Shown here piece after piece: positions 43,976 through 55,892 of a stretch of DNA of 64,000 nt. Numbering within the stretch: position 1 is the first letter of the stretch; every line of letters starts with the position of its first letter. The DNA lies in assembly GCA_037951105.1 (NCBI GenBank), contig JBAMJV010001795.1, forward strand, positions 62,001 through 126,000, given 5' to 3'. The position numbers and the translations under genes were made by a program. The notes below the pieces were generated by a model. That model saw only the letters and a list, made by a program, of their open reading frames with translations, made no database searches and was not told the DNA's origin. The DNA is from Echinarachnius parma (lineage: Eukaryota > Echinodermata > Echinoidea > Clypeasteroida > Echinarachniidae).

Positions 43976-46168
43976 ATTCACAATTTCTCCCCCACATGTT
44001 TTGAGTTTCATTACAAACTAGAATATTCCATTTTCTAGAAATATCACTTAAATTCTTCATTCTCACAGTAAACAAATCACTGCTAATCTGGAATCTTCTA
44101 TTATATCCATGACAATGTGAAAACAAAAGGCATTATGAACAATGACCTCATGACCTAATTACTTTCAAGTAAACAACTTTGAATGTAAACAAGCAAGACC
44201 TTAATTTGTAAGTCTGAGTCCCTAAATTAAAAGGTAAACAACTGTGACCTTTCTTTTGAACTCTGGGTCCCTGGACCAAACTTTTGTGTTGTTTAGAAAT
44301 ATAATGAAATCAAATAAGAAATGTTTTCTATGAGTGTCATAACACTAATTACGTCGTAATACAAATTTCCAGAACATTCTTTTCCTCTATATAATTAAAC
44401 AACAATCTTTCTGATTACAATAAATGCAATTTAATAGGTATTCATGACAGCACTCATAACCTAATTGAAAAATTAATCACACGATTAAAAATGTGTGCTC
44501 AACCTAAACCCTCATGTGTCATCTATTGAAATGCATTATCAAAAATCCTAGTGAATTAATTTTATAGCCGTCAGAAACGTCAAAAGCTGAAAAGGCCCGT
44601 TTGGTAAAAAAAATGGCATTACCTACGTATACACTTCATCATGTCGTAGCTTCAATATGTATGTAGATTAGTGAGAGATAACTTAGAAATAGATGGAATA
44701 TAGCATAACCCTAATATGTGCAAGGATTTATCGTTTTCAAATAATGATTTTATGAGATATTCAACAAAATGTGTTGCATCGTAAGTAATTTTTAACAAAT
44801 TTAACGTTACTTACGAATACAAACATGACATAGAGAGTTTGATTCATGCACTGACATTATTTCAAACGGCAATATCACGTAGATATTTTGGCTATTTGCA
44901 GAAAATGAGCGTGTTATGGTATGAAACAAATTTCCTTTTCATGCGTTATAATGTTCATATTTTTGGGGCATTTAGATTACGAGCACACCAGGTTAAAAAA
45001 GTTACTTTTTTGCCTCATTTAACATTAAACGATGTTCTCATCCTTGTTTAACAAGCGTAATCATCATATTAATAAATGAATTTATGTGTACGAATCGAAG
45101 GCATCCTTTGGCAATAGATTAAAATCAAAATAACGACAGTCAATGCTTTAATAAGAACATTAATGTGACATTTTATCATGGGGACACTCTGTATTCGTAG
45201 GTAAAATGTACTCGTAGGTAACAAGACAAAAGTAAACTTTCGGATATTAAAGCCCATTTGTATGTCACAATCACCTGATAAGGGTGCGCTTTCTAAATCT
45301 GACCAGATGCTTTCATCATCTAGAGTTTCGACTGAAAATATGATTTTTATTTTTACAACGTTCCGAATACACAAAAATAACGATGTCATCGTTGATTTTT
45401 TTAATCGGTTAATAAAAAAAAAAATGTTTAAAAACCACATGCATCTGATGGCCCACTATTTGCATCAAGATGACCAACCCATTCGATCCAAAAGCAATTG
45501 CGGTTGTCTGAATTGCATGTTGGTATTTTTGTCTATGAAATTTTCCTTGTAAAAACATATATCATGGAGTCTGTGTACATGTGGTATCTACGTTGACGTA
45601 TGCACTATGATGTTTGGCGAACAGTTGTATATAAACCACATGATAAGTCGATGTAATCGATTACATTCATTTGTATTCCAATCACCCTAGAGATTGAATC
45701 AGATATGGCTCTTTATAAAGTAGGTAAAATACCGAAGAACACACAATTTGATGTCTTAATATACTATATAAAGATGGTTAGAATCTTATGTAGAACATGG
45801 CACTTCATGTAATACATTGGCTCAATTTTTTAAAATTATTTATCTCACAATACACCCTTACACCCTCCGAAAATTTGAATTGAAAAACAATCAATATGTT
45901 TCGCCTAATTTTCAGCTATACCGTAGCCCAACCGTTTTCCCATTACCTCAGATATATATTTTTTGTATCTTGGGTAGATAGAAAATTCGATTACTTTTTG
46001 TAATATCGCAATTGTGTTTTAGTTAGTATATCTATATGATACAACTTATTAGCATTTTCTTTATTTAATATTTATATCACATATAACAAGAGCATGTACA
46101 CTGAAATATTGATACTGTTAAACAGGTTATGATTGCTATAAAGATTTATTTAACGGCCAGTTGTGTTG

Positions 46169-46712
46169 TTAAAGGGGTAGTTTAGTTTTGGTAGAGAGGG
46201 CGCTGCACATCACAATTTTTTTGTGAGGTAATGAAAAACTGAGTGTCGAATTTGAGAGAACATGCAATTTTAATGGCAGAATAAACTTTATTTGGTCAAA
46301 ATCGACCCAGAAATGGCTGAAATATCAATAAATATATCTGATCTTATAATTATTTGGGGCCCAAATAATTAGATGATTTTTAAAAAAAAATTTAAAAATG
46401 CTTGAACTTTTTCAAAAATGTTCAAAAGTGTTTTTTAAATAGTTGTTGATGATCTCTCTATTTAATCATTATTTCAATAAAACATCACATGCATAATTTT
46501 GTATGAAAAATTGTTGAAACCAATGCCTCTTAAGAAAGCGCCCTCTTGTGTTTTAATGGCTCTTTTTGAATGATAACAGGCTTTTTACTTAGTCATTTGT
46601 AATTTTGTATACCTTTCGAGCATGGTGGAGTTATAACTATTAGTTTATAATGTTACTGTCCAGGTTTGGTTACTAAAGTTCAGCCTTACCAAAACTAAAC
46701 TACCCCTTTAAA
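46169..46712. mobile_element. Family-B MITE, complete (~540 bp)
   Basis: TTAAAGGGGTAGTTTAGTTT on the left, ACTAAACTACCCCTTTAA on the right. Inverse orientation to 12257-12837, with the same blocks including GCGCTGCACATCACAATTTT, CAGAAATGGCTGAAATATCA and the centre ATTATTTGGGGCCCAAATAA. Confidence 0.82.
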
Positions 46713-48014
46713 AGGTAAAATAACGTAATTGAAAACAATGATGATGCCGTGTTGTGATGTTTTCATATGCTGCCGTTTGATTGTATTAATATTATTGCAG
46801 CCTTACATAATGTACACAGAAATCTCCAAGAATAACTTCGTTTATAATATTCTTGATAAATGTATATATAGCACATAAAAAGATTAACCTTATATGTTAG
46901 CACTGTACAATAATATACTGTAAGAAACAAAACTGGAAACAATACGAGTTAATCTTAGAAACATTCCAATTGAATTGGAGGGTCGAATCAAACTAAGTAA
47001 GCTGTTGGGATATGCATGATTGGCCAATGTGTTTCATTAATATTCAACCCTTTAAAAAAATGATAAGAGCGCTGTATGAACTGACTTTTAGGAATCTCAA
47101 ATGATCCTTTATTGCATTTATCAAACAGATACTATATTACCACTCATCGTTTGAGCAATCGTTTCAAATGTATGTTTGTCATCCATACAGCTTATCGTAA
47201 CTTATATTTAATGTGCACGCTGATGTACACCTTATACAGTGATTCACCCAAATATCAAAACAAATATAATGCACTCTCTTTCTAAAATTCGTGTTTTTAT
47301 AGCTATTTCAGGAACAGTATACATTTACAGACCATAGGTATATATACAAGTTGTTTTTCGTATAGTCCAAACACAGTAATTAACTTTGCCTGCTGCAGGT
47401 ATCTTGAAATATATGAACAGAATAATGTTACTTACGAACACACTATAATATTCGTTTCTGTATAACCCAAATGTATCGTATCCCTAGAAATTCCAGATTA
47501 AACATTTTCTTACATAATGTTTGCAATATCAATGATGTGGATACTATCAATCAACATTAGGCATTCAAATAGTCAGGTTTAAATGTCCACATGTTCACAT
47601 TGAATATATATTTTGTTTTGAGGACACCACTTATAGTGTCGGTGTAAATTTTTAAGAAGTATTTTTACACCCAATAGATTGTAAGCACATTTGTATGATC
47701 GCATCTCACTTAGAATTGACAATGGACCCCCATATTTCGTGACAGTCACTGTGAATAAATGGTTTTTGTTACCTACGTATAAAGTAAATTACATGTTGCC
47801 TACGAATACTTATTTTTTCACGTACATTGTATATGTGTCATATTTTTTGCGCACAAACCTAAATTTTATATTTTTGGAAAGGGTATTTCCCACTCTTTAA
47901 AATAGTGGAAAATAATTCTGATTCACATATTATTAAATAAATTATGAAAAGTAATACAACCTCATGTTTTTAAGACAGGAAAATCTCAACTTACTAATAA
48001 AACATTTGAACTTA

Positions 48015-48281
48015 TTCGATTGACGGATTCTCACCAAACTTAGTCCAAGTATGTTTCTTGGGGCGCCAATGAACTGATTAGATTTTGGGGTCATGAGGTC
48101 AAAGGTCAGAGATCAAAGGAATCATTTTATATTTAAATCGCGTTATCTCAAGAACCGATTGACGCATTTTCACCAAACTTAGTCCAAGTGCTTGGGGCGC
48201 CAATGAACTGATTCGATTTTGAGGTCATGAAGTCAAAGGTCACAGGGCTCATTATATATGCACAAATAGCTATTGATCGCG
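48015..48281. repeat. Repeat C, tandem units with DR1 motif
   Basis: Two units of about 130-150 bp: GATTGACGGATTCTCACCAA ... GGGGCGCCAATGAACTGATT ... GGGGTCATGAGGTCAAAGGT, repeated from 48153. AGGTCAAAGGTCA at 48096-48108 is a perfect DR1 arrangement. Confidence 0.65.
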
Positions 48282-48852
48282 TTAAAGGGTTAGTTGAGTT
48301 CTGGTAAAGAGAGTACAGTTTTTGTCAAACTGAATTTTAGTAAGAAAATAGTACAAGATTATAGTACAAACTAATAGTTATAACTCCACCATGCTCAAAA
48401 TAAAACACGATTACAAATAACTAGGTAAGAGGCCTGTTATCATTAACAAAGAGCCGTTAAAACTCAAGAGGGCGCTCTCTGAATACTCATCGGTTTCAAC
48501 CATTTTAAATAAAATATTGTGAATGGATGTTATGTTAAAATACTGATTAGATAGAGAAATTATCAACGACTATTTAAAAAACACTTTTTTAAATTTTTGA
48601 AAAGAGGAAGCATTTTTTTATTTTTTTAACGGCTGGTTCAAAATTGTCTAATAATTGTGGGTCCTCACAATTATTACGAATGGTTATGTTTATGGATATT
48701 TCAGCCATTTCTGAACCGATTTTGATCAAATAAAATTCATTTTGTCATTAAAATTGTATGCTCGTTCGAATTTGACACTCAGTTTGTTTATTATCTCACG
48801 AAAACATGATTTGAGTAGCGCCCTCTATACCAAAACTCAACTATCCCTTCAA
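48282..48852. mobile_element. Family-B MITE (~570 bp) inserted in repeat C
   Basis: TTAAAGGGTTAGTTGAGTTC at the left, AACTCAACTATCCCTTCAA at the right. Internal blocks match 29601-30148 closely, e.g. TAAAGAGAGTACAG and TCGGTTTCAACCATTTTAAA. It lies between repeat C units. Confidence 0.8.
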
Positions 48853-49160
48853 GAAGCGAATAATGAATTTGCACCATACTTGGTACATGTATGTATCTTG
48901 AGGCGACTAATAACTGGTTAGATTTTTGGGTCAAGAGGTTAAAGGTCAAAGGGCCCAATATTTATACTAAATACGCTTGTATATAATTGCAAAATCTCAA
49001 GAACTGAATGTCATATTTCAATCAAACTTTGTACCTGAATGTATCCCAGGAAGCCATTGTAGCCATAATATTGTGGGGTCATGAGGTCAAACGACTAGAT
49101 CACGTGACTCATTATGCCAAAATAGCTTATAATTGCGATATCTCAAAAGCCAGTTGACAA
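48853..49160. repeat. Repeat C, diverged units
   Basis: TTGGGTCAAGAGGTTAAAGG near 48925, AAATCTCAAGAACTGAATGT near 49000 and GGGGTCATGAGGTCAAACGA near 49075 are degraded versions of the 48.0 kb units. Confidence 0.55.
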
Positions 49161-49204
49161 ATAACCATTAAAATTGGTACCTTCATATTGTATTTGTATC
49201 TTGT

Positions 49205-51115
49205 AATTTTTACTATTAAAGGTATGGTGTCAAGAAAATCAGCTGAAAATGGCATTTTAGCCCTTCAGAAAGCCACTTACATGTAGATTTCGAATAAAAC
49301 AACTGTTTTGCACTTGGAAAATTATTTATAAATGATATGAGGACCTGAAAATTTACTTTGAAAGTGCCCCCCCAAAAAAAGAGTTCGGGCGAAGAAAAAT
49401 GACGTCATAGTTGTGACGTCATCTGCAGGCAATCACAGGATCCCCGATACTCTAATTGTCATAGACGTACACGCTAAGCGCATCTAATCACATTGACAGA
49501 GAGATATTATTTCGAATTTTTTCAATATCTACATACATTTGTTTGAGTTTATAATTATGGAGGATCCACACCCAGATTCATCTGATTCTAACAGTGAGCG
49601 TGAATTAGACGAAAGATCTGGATCAGAGTCAGAATCGAGTTTTTAATTGACAGTTCCTGAAGATAAAATTCCAAATTGTGCGTCGGCAGCCAAAATGGAA
49701 TGGAAGTGATAGAGGTGCAACCAAACAGATTTGTTGAGCGTGGCTAAGCAAATTCATGACAATTTCCCCATAATTGCAGACACCATTATTATAATTCTTA
49801 TTTCATTATTTGTCTCCACAAATACAACAAATATAATTGCCAAATAAAGGCGCATACTCACTCTAAAATCGCTTCGAGGAAGTCTCCGATATGATTATAG
49901 CAATCGTATACCCAGCCCCCTCGCAGACAGTTCTTCCGGCCATCAGCACGCACGAGCGCTGCGGCTAGCCCAGGCCTAGCCTAACCATAATAAGTGGCGG
50001 CTTCATCCGATCACGTCTCAAAACATGGTGTACAAAAATGCGGTGTTTCGCACTCAAATTCATCTTTTTATGCGGCAATAAAATGACAAGCATCATTGCT
50101 TTGATGGATCTATTTAACAATATTTACGGAAATATATTTACAGAACATTCAGAATTACCTCAGTTTTGAGCAAAATAATTATTACTTTTCCCCGAGGTAA
50201 ACAAATCCAAAACTCAAGTCGTTGGCGAGCGTGCGGGAGATTGAACATAGTCAATCAATTTCTGGGCATCGATATCATACACGTAGTCTACGCCGTTTGC
50301 AAATTAACAACAAAACTACAAAAGAGCGCTAAGTTCAGTTCATTTATTGTTTTTTTCTCTGTCGGCATTAGAATGCCGACAGAGAAAAAAACAATAAACA
50401 TTGTCAAAGAGGCCACGAAAGTGATAGATTTGTCCATCTAAGGTAATCGTTCTTGTATTTGTTTGAAAAGCCATGCAAACATGTAAGTAAATTAAGAAAT
50501 AGTCTAGAATAGGTGCGATCGTAATAATCTTGCATTTTCGTTACTTTTCAGAACTTGTAATAGGTAGTTGTCGCGGCAGCTAGCACGCGAGAGCATAACC
50601 TGTCATGCCGCGCGGCCCCCCGAAACTCTGGCAGACCTGCACACACTCGCTAGGTCCTTCCCAGTCGGCCCTCGTTAATTTAACCTTTGAGTTCTAAATC
50701 CGCCTCATACGTGGATCCTTATGGAAAACGGTGCAGGCTAATACTTTCCTTAGATGTGTTGCTGCATCTTGCTAAAATTCATTCCTGAGGCAATTTCAGT
50801 TAATCCTCAATTTTCAAGCAAATACGAGTTTGTATTACTAGCAAGTCAAAGTGTTTGCATTGAACCACGTTGTAAACAATTCTCGCTCTTCCGTGTTATT
50901 GCCTGCAGGTGACGTCATGACTCATGAGCTCATCGCTCCGCTAAAATTACTTTTTTAGGAGTATGGAACGCCGACGCGAAAAAGAGCCAAAAATGTGCAT
51001 GAAATTTTCCTTTTTGCCCAACTTAAGGATTAAAAAACAAAGAAAGAATGTGGTATATCAATAAAGGCACATATTCAAAGCTATAAAGCTGAATCAAAGC
51101 CGGGATTGCGCCCCT
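49205..51115 (+). pseudogene. Degraded DNA-transposon remnant with possible P2X7-like domain fragments
   Basis: Outer parts show inverted similarity: GATGACGTCA-type sites with TGCAGGCAAT near 49420 answer ATTGCCTGCAGGTGACGTCA near 50905. An ATG at 49557 opens a 29-residue acidic, serine-rich frame (MEDPHPDSSDSNSERELDER at its start) and then stops. Further on, 50373-50430 in the plus strand reads RMPTEKK.INIVKEATKVID, reminiscent of the cysteine-rich domain seen in P2X7-like transposon-associated proteins, but with the cysteines replaced. Frames are broken and short. This is recognition from memory and weak; it may simply be unrelated AT-rich DNA. Confidence 0.35.
50346..50395. repeat. Perfect hairpin, ~22-bp arms
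   Basis: TTTTTTCTCTGTCGGCATT pairs with AATGCCGACAGAGAAAAAA around a 2-3 base loop, flanked by ATTG/CAAT. Such a tight hairpin suggests a template-switch event or a tiny fold-back insertion. Confidence 0.8.
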
Positions 51116-51117
51116 CC

Positions 51118-51193
51118 TTTAAAGTGATCCCTATAAAGTGTCAGATATTTCACAAAATGACATTTGAGACTTCAATCCTATATCAATATCATT
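51118..51193 (-). mobile_element. Family-A MITE, left end (interrupted)
   Basis: TTTAAAGTGATCCCTATAAA and CAAAATGACATTTGAGACTT match the terminus of the 31588-32141 copy in inverse. The sequence stops at ATCATT and resumes at 53014. Confidence 0.8.
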
Positions 51194-53013
51194 CTCACCT
51201 TGTCACCCTGGCGCCCGTATGCCAGTTGGCATGTCAGCTAACAGCCTCGTAAAAATCCTCCACTTCGTCCCGTCAAGAGTCAATGCTTTGACTTTCTGGA
51301 AGTTGCTCTCCTCTTTCTGGGTGATTTCTCTGATCTGATCCTCCCATCCTTTTCTTGGTCGGCCTATTGGTCTTTTCTTCCGTGGTTTCCAGTCGTACAT
51401 TCTTGTTGTGTCCCTTGCATCAGGCATCCGCAAGACATGTCCATACCATCTCAGTTGGTTCCTTTCGATGATGGTTAGAACGGATTCAACTGAGAGTGTG
51501 CTTTGATGTTTTCATTTCTTATTCTGTCTCTTTTGGTCACGCCATGAATGAGTCGTATAGTACTCTCATCTCTGTAGCTTGAATTCTGCTTTTGAGTTGT
51601 TTGCCCCTTTGTTCGGTTAGGATCCAGGTTTCACTACCATACAGCAGGACTGGTCTTAATATGGTAGTGTACATGTGTGTCTTGACATATTTTGGTATCT
51701 TCCTTTCATTGAGGAGGGGGTACAGTGCATTCACATTCCTTGTGAACTTGGAGATTATGTTGTTAATTTCGTCTTCCATAAAGTTGATTGCTGTTATTTT
51801 GCTGCCTAGATAGGTGAAGTTTGTGGTTTGCTTCAAAGTCTGTCCATTCACATTAATTTCGCATTCTTGCATTTCCCTGCTCACTTTCCTTTACTCTGTC
51901 TTGCTGTAGCTCAGTTTAAGCCCTGCAGCAGTAAGTTCCTGTTCCCATTGGTTCATGATAGATTGTAGTCTGGACTGGCTGTCTGCGGTCTGCGCCAAGT
52001 CGTCTGCATAACCAAAGCGTTCTGCTCTGTGGTCCTCCCTCTCTATTACATGGTTGAGGTATGTGATAAACAGGAGTGGTGAAAGGACAGTCCCTTGTCG
52101 TACACCCGTGTTGACGTCGAAAATGCCTCTTTCCACCTAATACTGTGCTCCTTTGGTTTGTGTATGTGCTCTTGATAGCCCTGAGAAGTCTGTCGTTGAT
52201 CCCTGTCTCCTCTACCACCTTGCACATTTTCTCCCTTGGGACTCTGTCAAAGGATTTCTCTAGGTCTAAGGAAGAAGATGTGCTGATCAATGTCATATTC
52301 CCAGCTTTTCTCAAGCAACAGTCTGAAGGCCGCAATCTGGTCTGTTGTTCCTCTTCCTGGTCGAAAGCCACACTGACTCTCAGACAAGACCTCTTCTACT
52401 TTGTTTCTCATTTTATTTCCAGTATCCTCTCATATAGTTTCCCAACGTGGCTCATGAGCGATATCCCTCTGTAATTCTTGCATTCTAGTGGGTCACCCTT
52501 GTTTGTGAAGATAGGACAGATCACTGATTGGTTCCACTCTTCTGGTACTGTTCCTGTACTCCACGCATGGTTAAACAGGTCAAGTAGGATGTTCTTCAAG
52601 GGATCACCTCATGCCTTGATTTTTTCAATCGGAATCATGTCGGGTCCTGGGGCTTTGTTGTTCCTTGTAGAGTTGATTGCTGCTTCCAGCTCAGCCATTG
52701 TTATCTGGTATTCAGTTGTCTCGATATCAAATAAAAGATCAGGTTGTTCAGGTTGGGTGCGTGTGTCTGGTTCTTCATCTCCTTCCACATTCAACAGCTC
52801 CTTGTACTCTATCCACCTGTCTAGAATATTACTTTGGCCTGTAATAATTTCCCCAGCTTTATTCTTTAGGCTAGTGTTCTTTGATTTATCATCATTCCTA
52901 TTCTTGTAGGCCTTTGACATACTATACAGCAACTTTTTGATTCCCTGTGCATCTTCTTTTAAGTATGTTCCTATTTGTTCCCCCATGTGAGTCTGGGCCC
53001 TCTTCTTCAATAG
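51194..53013 (-). mobile_element. RTE-like LINE remnant with frameshifts, inserted in a family-A MITE
   Basis: A degraded non-LTR reverse transcriptase read right to left in several frames. From 5' to 3': NNKAPGPD (near 52640), WNQSVICPIF...NYRGISLM (52599-52420), GVRQGTVLSPLLF and the YADD box at 51999-52010 (frame 52136-51891), NFTYLGSKI...VLLYGSETW (51884-51537), and GRPRKGWEDQ (51433-51203). The C-terminal GRPR..W block is usual in RTE-type and related elements. It lacks the endonuclease and is 5'-truncated. CATT occurs on both sides (51190-51193, 53014-53017). Frame breaks between the listed segments make it inactive. Confidence 0.85.
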
Positions 53014-53449
53014 CATTGTAAAATACAATTGAAAGATTTGTGAAAGTTTGAAAGAAAACGACCACTGTTTACCTAGTGAAAAAACGAATATTGAGTTCAT
53101 ATTTTATCACCGGATACTGATTGCCTGCAGTAGATTTGTCGCAGTAATACTCGTCCGTTTCACGATATCCGCACCCGTGTATACATACGGTACATCGATC
53201 GCGTGGCGCCCCGGCCAGACGTGTTCAGCTACGGCAATTGTACTTTTTACCAAAAGCGTTAGGCAACGGTTTTGAGATGATGATTTTTTTGTAATGATAA
53301 TTGTCTTCATACTATTAAAAGGGACATTTGAAAAAATCTAACCCTATTTTATTCTTCTCTTACCATAAGCTAAACAACACGGCAGAAGAGAAACGAGGAA
53401 GCTCCAAGTAATTTCCGTCGAGATAGACACTATACTTGGATCACTTTAA
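53014..53449 (-). mobile_element. Family-A MITE, main part (interrupted)
   Basis: It continues from 51118-51193: CATTGTAAAATACAATTGAA, AAACGACCACTGTTTACCTA, the core ACCATAAGCTAAACAACACG and the end GGATCACTTTAAA. The central hairpin is degenerate here (CAAAAGCGTTAGGCAACGGTTTTG, about 53249-53273). Confidence 0.8.
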
Positions 53450-53839
53450 AATTGAGTTGAATAATTAATTCAGTGCATGTTAATTTGGGCTTGATATAAA
53501 TAACGCAATGGCAGAGGAATCATTTTCGACTGCGCGTAGTCGAAGATCCATCTAGTTAAATATGTATCTGATATACCCTTATATTGATTTCACAGGCATA
53601 CAAATACGTCATCATAAGTGTATCAACAATAACTCGTAGAGATGGAGTTTGTAAAAAGCGGGGTGAGTATTGTTTTTCCTTTAAGATATCATTGCGATTA
53701 TCAAGACAGTATAGTCCGGGAGCCAATTTTCGTGCAACAGTTCGTGCAACACCCACCACAGATAATTTAGTTTGTCACTTTGGGGTGTTTCGGGTGTGTC
53801 TCTGGATAATTCTAGCCCTGATGTACAATTGATTCCTGG

Positions 53840-54176
53840 TAGCAAGAAAAATGCTTCCTCTTTTCAAAAATATATACCGTAAAATATGTTTTTAAATACT
53901 TGTGGTTTATATCTCTCTAACTAATCACTTTTTCAACAAAACATCACATGCATTATATATTTTTGTTAATGGTTGAAACCGATGAGTGTTTAGAGAGCGC
54001 CCTTTTGTGTTTTAACGGCTCTTTTTGAATGATAACAGGCTTTTTACTTAGTCTTTGTAATGTTTTATTCCTTTCGAGCATGGTGGAGTTTTAATGCAGT
54101 GGTGCAGGTTTTTCTTACTAAAAATCAGTTTTTCCAAAACTGTACTCTCTTTTCCAGAACCCAACTATCCCTTTAA
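53840..54176. mobile_element. Family-B MITE fragment
   Basis: AAATGCTTCCTCTTTTCAAA, ACCGATGAGTGTTTAGAGAG, GAATGATAACAGGCTTTTTA and the terminus AACCCAACTATCCCTTTAAA. The other half is missing. Confidence 0.7.
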
Positions 54177-55285
54177 ATGTTAATTTCTTCGTTATCATTT
54201 TGATTGGGTGATTTCAAAAATAAAACAAATTACATTGAACCTTCACTACTTTCATTTACAGTAAATCAATAATACATCATTCTATTCAGTCCTTAATTCA
54301 ATTGTAAATATTGCTGCTAAGTGAAAAGTTTGCAATAGAGTGGTTATGAATGAGTATACTTTGCTTTCATGTTTAACACCCAGGTGAACTTTGTCGCGAA
54401 GGCTGTCACGAATGCTGCCTTCGGCGAAATCCCCAAAACAGGTACATACTTCGTATTTATATCCTTCATGCATGTACTACAACAGGCTTCGATAATCTGT
54501 TTATAAATTTGCAACATAACAAAGTAAACTGTAAACGTGAAAACGTGACAATACTGCTAACCATGTCATATATTGCATCCATTTTAAATGTGACAAGAAC
54601 GAAATAATTATGATGATGGAGGTACTCGTGGAGAAAGATCAACTGATCAAGGGATATTTGGTTCATCATATTTATCATGTTTTTACCTCGTACAACACGC
54701 TTCTGTACTTGTGGGCGTATGTCCTGCAATCTTAATTATGAGATGATACGTATATAATACGTATCACCTATTGAGTTTGTTCGAATTTGTATTTATTTAT
54801 TTATTTATTTATTTATTTATTCTTCCCAATTTTGTGCGTCGCATATCTCAAGATCAAATAAATAAATTGTCATGAATCTTCACATGATGATAGATCATGA
54901 CCTAACTTAGATCTGCGAAGCTTTTCAGTGACGTCACATCACTATGTCGTCATCAATACGCCATTTGGTAAAATATCAATAATCATCATATCTCAGTCAT
55001 GCATCATCAATTTCATTTCAAATTTCGCATCAATATTAATCATTTCAATTGTCATCTTTCAAGCTTATGCGCAGACGCTTGCACTTGGAGACGCGCGCGT
55101 ACGCGTCCGTCAAATAAACAAAAAATAAAAAAAATTTCAAAACTCCGACCCGAGTATATATACCGTTTCAGACAATTTAAAGCGTTTCAAAAATGTCTGC
55201 GCGTGCGCGTCGGCGCGCTCGTATTTGCGCGCGTAACGCAAATGAACAGGAAAATTTCGTTTTCTTACATGTTTTGCAATCCTTA
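54177..55285. other. No gene supported; (TTTA)n tract
   Basis: A (TTTA)n microsatellite at about 54788-54822. A GC-rich, CpG-containing block at 55075-55240 has ACGCGCGCGTACGCGTCCGT. No recognisable gene. Confidence 0.4.
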
Positions 55286-55892
55286 TACATTCGAAAAGCT
55301 TAGTGCTATTCAACGCTTGGAATCTTGTGTTGCAGACATTAAGTCTTGGGCCACTCAAAATAAACTTAAATTTAATGACACAAAAACAAAAATTATTCAT
55401 ATAAGCTCACGCTTCCGTCCTTGTTGTTCTATCCCATTAATTAAAATTGGAGATACGTTTGTGCAGCCTGTTCCAAAGACTATGAATCTAGGCATTATAT
55501 CTCCAATTAAAAGATCAAGTTAGTAAAACTGTTAGTGCTGGATGGTCTGGCATCTATAAAATTGGTAAATTGAAGAAGTATTTGGATCAATCATCATCTG
55601 TAAAACTTGTCCATGCTTTCATTACATCACATCTTGACTATTGCAATAGTCTTCTTGCTGGTATACCTGACATTGAGATTTCAAGACTACAACGTCTACA
55701 AAATGCGTCTGCCAGAATTATTACTCGTTCTAAACGCCACGACCATATTACCCCTGTATTGTATAATCTTCATTGGCTGCCTGTTCATTTACGCATACAT
55801 TTTAAAATATTGTTTAAATGTTCTACAGGCAATGCCCCTAGCTATTTAAGAAATTTGATTGTCCCGTATGCACCAACGAGAAGACTCAGATC
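55286..55892 (+). mobile_element. CR1-like LINE, reverse-transcriptase C-terminal part, 5'-truncated
   Basis: Plus-strand translation gives RLESCVADIKSWATQNKLKF and KTKIIHI (55315-55410), then, after a frameshift near 55500, KDQVSKTV, KKYLDQSSSVKLVHAF, SHLDYCNSLLAGIP, ITPVLYNLHWLPV and NAPSYLRNLIVPYAPTRRLR, ending at 55884. These follow the YADD box in CR1/Rex-type elements; the catalytic palm itself is lost by 5' truncation. The element continues at 57875 after a hAT-like insertion. Confidence 0.85.
55885..55892. repeat. 8-bp target duplication CTCAGATC, left copy
   Basis: CTCAGATC here and at 57875-57882 flank the hAT-like element exactly. Merging them restores the LINE reading frame. Confidence 0.9.

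Larger units (their letters stand above)
42566..47990. other. Repeat-associated stretch with dispersed GTTACCTACGAATAC motifs
   Basis: No gene is recognised in this stretch. The motif GTTRCCTACGAATAC or a close variant lies at 42935, 44617, 44806, 47427, 47768 and 47795 (plus) and at 45190 and 45208 (minus). The stretch falls between two blocks of repeat C. It may be one large non-autonomous element holding a minisatellite (43375-43975) and a family-B MITE (46169-46712), but I could not find matching termini. Open frames of 123 codons (45069-45440, minus) and 96 codons (45262-45552, plus) overlap and are unidentified. Confidence 0.45.
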
